From assembly GCF_021440515.1 (NCBI RefSeq), contig NZ_JAKCMV010000043.1, forward strand, positions 1 to 64,000: a stretch of DNA of 64,000 nt, given 5' to 3'. The notes beneath the pieces were generated by a model, which saw nothing but the letters and a program-made list of their open reading frames with translations, searched no databases and was not told the DNA's origin. The stretch comes from Enterobacter asburiae (lineage in GTDB: Bacteria; Pseudomonadota; Gammaproteobacteria; Enterobacterales; Enterobacteriaceae). Position numbers and translations under genes: made by a program. Positions 61,696 to 64,000 of the stretch are shown here, in pieces (the first letter of the stretch is position 1; the number at the start of each line of letters is the position of its first letter).

Positions 61696-62450
61696 GGCAC
61701 GCGCTTAGCAACGATAAACAGTCGCGGGAAGGCCAGCAGTATCTGCCCGTTCTCCTGAAGCGGATACTGCTCTTCCAGGAGCTGGTGATAACGCGTCAGA
61801 TAATGTTTCCGTTCGCTCTCGTTCAGATCCTGCAACCACGGGCGCAGCCCCGTGGCGCTCACCCAGTCGATGATGGCCTGATGCGAACGCATCTGATGGA
61901 AATAGGTGGTTCGCCAGATATCCACCTCACAGCCCGCGTCGGTCAGGATATCGTAATAGGCATGAACGCCGGGCAGCGGCTCGCGGCCCCGGTCGGGATA
62001 GCTTTGCTCATACGCCACTTCACGCATCGCCACGTGCGTCGGCTCCAGCCAGTTATCCGGCATCTGTATCGCCAGCACGCCGTTCAGACCGAGCAGCGAA
62101 ACCAGATGCGGCAGCAGGTCATAGTGGTCGGGGATCCATTGCAGCGAGGCGTTTGCATACAGCAGGTTCAGGGGATGCGCGGGTGTGTATTTTCGGATAT
62201 CCGATTCAACAAACTGGCAGTCTGGCAGCGCCGCGCGCGCCTCGTCCAGCATCGCCGGGGAATTATCAACGCCGGTTATCTCAGCCGAGGGCCAGCGGTG
62301 GCGGAGTAACGCCGTGCTGTTGCCCGGCCCGCAGCCGAGATCGGCGATAGACGTCACTTCATCAAGGGGAATACGGGCGAGCAGTTCAGCGGCGGGGCGA
62401 GTGCGTTCAGCCCCGTATTGCAGATAAAGCGAAGGGTTCCAGTCGGCCAT
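61692..62450 (-). CDS. tam: Trans-aconitate 2-methyltransferase
   Basis: Cytosolic SAM-dependent methyltransferase of 252 aa, the length of E. coli Tam, which methylates trans-aconitate so that it no longer inhibits aconitase. Motif I is [14 protein letters not shown], and [13 protein letters not shown] and [18 protein letters not shown] are typical. The start at 62450 ([11 protein letters not shown]) matches E. coli and has AGGAGA 8-9 nt before it; an ATG three codons earlier touches the ribosome site. In E. coli tam lies beside yneE; here the acetyltransferase and two-component genes come between them. Confidence 0.95.
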   Translation of the reverse strand: MADWNPSLYLQYGAERTRPAAELLARIPLDEVTSIADLGCGPGNSTALLRHRWPSAEITGVDNSPAMLDEARAALPDCQFVESDIRKYTPAHPLNLLYANASLQWIPDHYDLLPHLVSLLGLNGVLAIQMPDNWLEPTHVAMREVAYEQSYPDRGREPLPGVHAYYDILTDAGCEVDIWRTTYFHQMRSHQAIIDWVSATGLRPWLQDLNESERKHYLTRYHQLLEEQYPLQENGQILLAFPRLFIVAKRVP

Positions 62451-62494
62451 GTTGCGCATCTCCTGTTATCACTGTTCAGCAAGAATAGCACAGG

Positions 62495-62522
62495 CAGATA
62501 CCTGCGCCGGGGCAGGTATCTG
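62495..62522 (-). terminator. Stem-loop after the NudK-like gene
   Basis: CAGATACCTGC (62495-62505) and GCAGGTATCTG (62512-62522) pair perfectly at 11 bp with a 6-nt loop, 10 bp past the stop of the leftward gene. There is no T run on the leftward side, so termination may be weak. Confidence 0.6.
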
Positions 62523-62532
62523 ATGCGATAAC

Positions 62533-63117
62533 TTACAAAATCCCTTTCAGGGCAACGTGATAGAGCAGCATGATGGTTTTACCGTCGACGATAAGCCCGG
62601 TTTCGACACCGCGCAGCGCCTCGTCCAGCGTCATCTCCAGCACCTCGATATCTTCGCCTTCCGCTTTTATTCCGCCGCCCAGACCGGCCCGGTCGCGAGG
62701 CTGGTATTCCGCCAGGTAAAAATAGAGTTTCTCCGTCACCGAACCGGGGCTCATATAGGCCTCAAACACCTTCTGAACGTGCGAAACGCGAAAGCCGGTC
62801 TCTTCTTCTGCCTCAGCTTTAATGCGGCTTTCGGGATCCATGTTATCCAGAAGGCCCGCCGCCGATTCGATGAGATAGCCGTCGTGGCCGTTGATAAACA
62901 CCGGAAAGCGGAACTGACGGGTAAGAATGACCGTTTTTTTGTCGCGATTGTAAAGCAGGATCGTCGCGCCGTTGCCCCGGTCATAGACTTCGCGCGCCTG
63001 ACGCTGCCATTCCCCGTCCTGGCGTTGCAGCTCGAAGGTGTATTTCTTCAGGTTGTACCAGTTATCCGACAGGATAGTGCTGTCGATGATGCGTATTTCT
63101 GCCTGTTTGCTTTGCAC
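62533..63117 (-). CDS. NudK-like GDP-mannose pyrophosphatase (Nudix hydrolase)
   Basis: Nudix hydrolase of 194 aa related to E. coli NudK (191 aa), which cleaves GDP-mannose to mannose 1-phosphate and GMP. The Nudix helix is in GLLDNMDPESRIKAEAEEET, where the essential EExxEE-like acidic cluster is kept although the usual RE is replaced by KAE. REVYDRGNGATILLYNRDKK, RQFRFPVFINGHDG and EAYMSPGSVTEKLYFYLAEY match NudK. Divergence from E. coli NudK is considerable, so I leave the symbol blank. It is divergent from the DeoR regulator, 87 bp between starts. Confidence 0.88.
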   Translation of the reverse strand: MQSKQAEIRIIDSTILSDNWYNLKKYTFELQRQDGEWQRQAREVYDRGNGATILLYNRDKKTVILTRQFRFPVFINGHDGYLIESAAGLLDNMDPESRIKAEAEEETGFRVSHVQKVFEAYMSPGSVTEKLYFYLAEYQPRDRAGLGGGIKAEGEDIEVLEMTLDEALRGVETGLIVDGKTIMLLYHVALKGIL

Positions 63118-63204
63118 AATTTATCTCCTTGCGTAGAGCTGTTATCATAATCAGCATATTCGTGCATTTTCAAGACAAAACATGCAACATCAGGAAAAAC
63201 CAGA

Positions 63205-63978
63205 ATGCTTACCAGTCAGCGAAAGCAATTGATCCTTGAACAGCTCGCCGCCCAGGGGCAGGTGCTCTCCCGCGAGCTTAGCGTGCAGTTTGACGTATCC
63301 GAAGACACCATTCGCCGCGACCTGCGCGAGCTGGCGGCAGAAGGGCGTTTGCAGCGCGTTCACGGTGGCGCGCTGCCGTCGTCCTCCGCGATTGCCCCGT
63401 TTGCCGAGCGCAAATCGCTTAAAATCGACGCAAAGAAAAGCGTTGCCCGCAAAGGCGCGCAGCTGATTTCTGACGGCCAGGTGGTGATTGTCGACGGCGG
63501 AACCACTACCACGGAGCTGCTGAGCTTTTTGCCTAACAACCTGCGCATCACCGTGGTGACGCACAGCCCGAGCATCGCGCTGGGGCTGGTTGAACATCCG
63601 ACTATTGAAGTCATTCTGATTGGCGGGCGTCTGTATAAACACTCGATTGTGACCGTCGGCGCGGCGGCCATTGAGGGGATCGATAAGATTCATGCGGATA
63701 TTTTCTTTATGGGCGTAACCGGGATCCACCCGGATGCCGGATTAACCACCGGCGATTACGAGGAAGCGTGCATCAAACGTGCATTTTCAGGCAGGGCGGC
63801 AGAAACCATCGTGCTGGCGTCACCGGAAAAAATTAACACCGCGTCGTCGTTTGTGATTGGCGATCTGTCGCTTATCAACACGGTGGTGGTTGAGCCCGAT
63901 ACGGACGCCGCCTGGATGAAAGCGGTGCGGGAGAAGGGCATTTCGGTGGTGGTGGCGTCGGATACGGATAGCCGGTAA
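63205..63978 (+). CDS. DeoR/GlpR-family transcriptional regulator
   Basis: Regulator of 257 aa, full family length, ending 22 bp before the window edge. The DeoR helix-turn-helix is at about 6-57 (RKQLILEQLAAQGQVLSREL, SEDTIRRDLRELAAEGRLQR) with the linker VHGGALP. The effector domain (about 75-235) is the sugar-phosphate-sensing DeoRC fold (IVDGGTTTTELLSFLP, LIGGRLYKHSIVTVG, FFMGVTGIHPDAGLTTGDYEE). It probably represses a sugar or nucleoside gene set; the target is not visible unless it is the divergent NudK-like gene or something to the right. Confidence 0.9.
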   Translation: MLTSQRKQLILEQLAAQGQVLSRELSVQFDVSEDTIRRDLRELAAEGRLQRVHGGALPSSSAIAPFAERKSLKIDAKKSVARKGAQLISDGQVVIVDGGTTTTELLSFLPNNLRITVVTHSPSIALGLVEHPTIEVILIGGRLYKHSIVTVGAAAIEGIDKIHADIFFMGVTGIHPDAGLTTGDYEEACIKRAFSGRAAETIVLASPEKINTASSFVIGDLSLINTVVVEPDTDAAWMKAVREKGISVVVASDTDSR

Positions 63979-64000
63979 CGGCTTCACTGCCATTTCGGGC

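Noticed and set aside
62495..62522. GATACC...GGTATC stem near nudK as a third site of the two-component regulon
   Set aside because: The half-sites point the opposite way from TGTATC...GATACA and it lies after a gene, so it fits a terminator better.

Overview
The window is chromosomal DNA from an enterobacterium close to Escherichia, most likely Enterobacter or a near relative such as Lelliottia. The GC content is high, gene order follows two E. coli chromosome blocks (ydcI to yncJ, and ydeE-mar-sotB / ptrR-sad-glsB-yneG-dgcF-uxaB-yneE-tam), and most products read as orthologues. E. coli comparisons are from memory of gene order and protein sequence; no search was run. I see no rRNA, tRNA, CRISPR array, prophage or insertion sequence.

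Layout. (1) 1-25.1 kb: a PQQ-dependent membrane dehydrogenase, then the ydc block (ydcI, ydcJ, opgD, rimL, ydcK, tehAB, ydcL, ydcO, sutR, rlhA, yncJ). Three lineage-specific inserts interrupt it: carboxylesterase/LysR/aminotransferase/amino-acid-binding protein between ydcJ and opgD; a PepT-like peptidase divergent from a DppA-like binding protein between tehB and ydcL; and an EamA exporter with an AraC regulator before ydcO. (2) 25.4-35.1 kb, accessory metabolism: an orphan small exported protein, an FtrA-like regulator with a rhodanese, a MetE-like methionine synthase behind met boxes, a urea ABC transporter operon (urtABCDE) behind a sigma-54 promoter, and zinT behind a perfect Zur palindrome. 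(3) 35.2-42.6 kb: ydeE, eamA, marRAB, marC, sotB, then two tandem PhzF-family paralogues. (4) 42.7-55.6 kb: ptrR, sad, a chemoreceptor, glsB, yneG, three consecutive diguanylate cyclases with different sensor domains, an acetyltransferase, uxaB and yneE. (5) 55.6-64 kb: three small acetyltransferases, then an exported alpha/beta hydrolase, a two-component system and a DipZ-like thiol-disulfide membrane protein, followed by tam, a NudK-like hydrolase and a DeoR-family regulator.

The best candidate for an undescribed system is 57.2-61.7 kb. The response regulator/histidine kinase pair is flanked by an exported epoxide-hydrolase-like protein and a CcdA-thioredoxin fusion. Each flanking gene has a long inverted repeat built on TGTATC...GATACA about 95-100 bp before its start codon. 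This suggests an envelope redox or xenobiotic stress regulon with both targets next to the sensor. Other signals worth checking are a structured, gene-free element at about 22.56-22.76 kb, a REP unit that now encodes the C-terminus of YdeE, a repeat that supplies the rimL ribosome binding site where ydcH would be expected, and inverted repeats that could mask the ribosome binding sites of the DipZ-like gene and uxaB.
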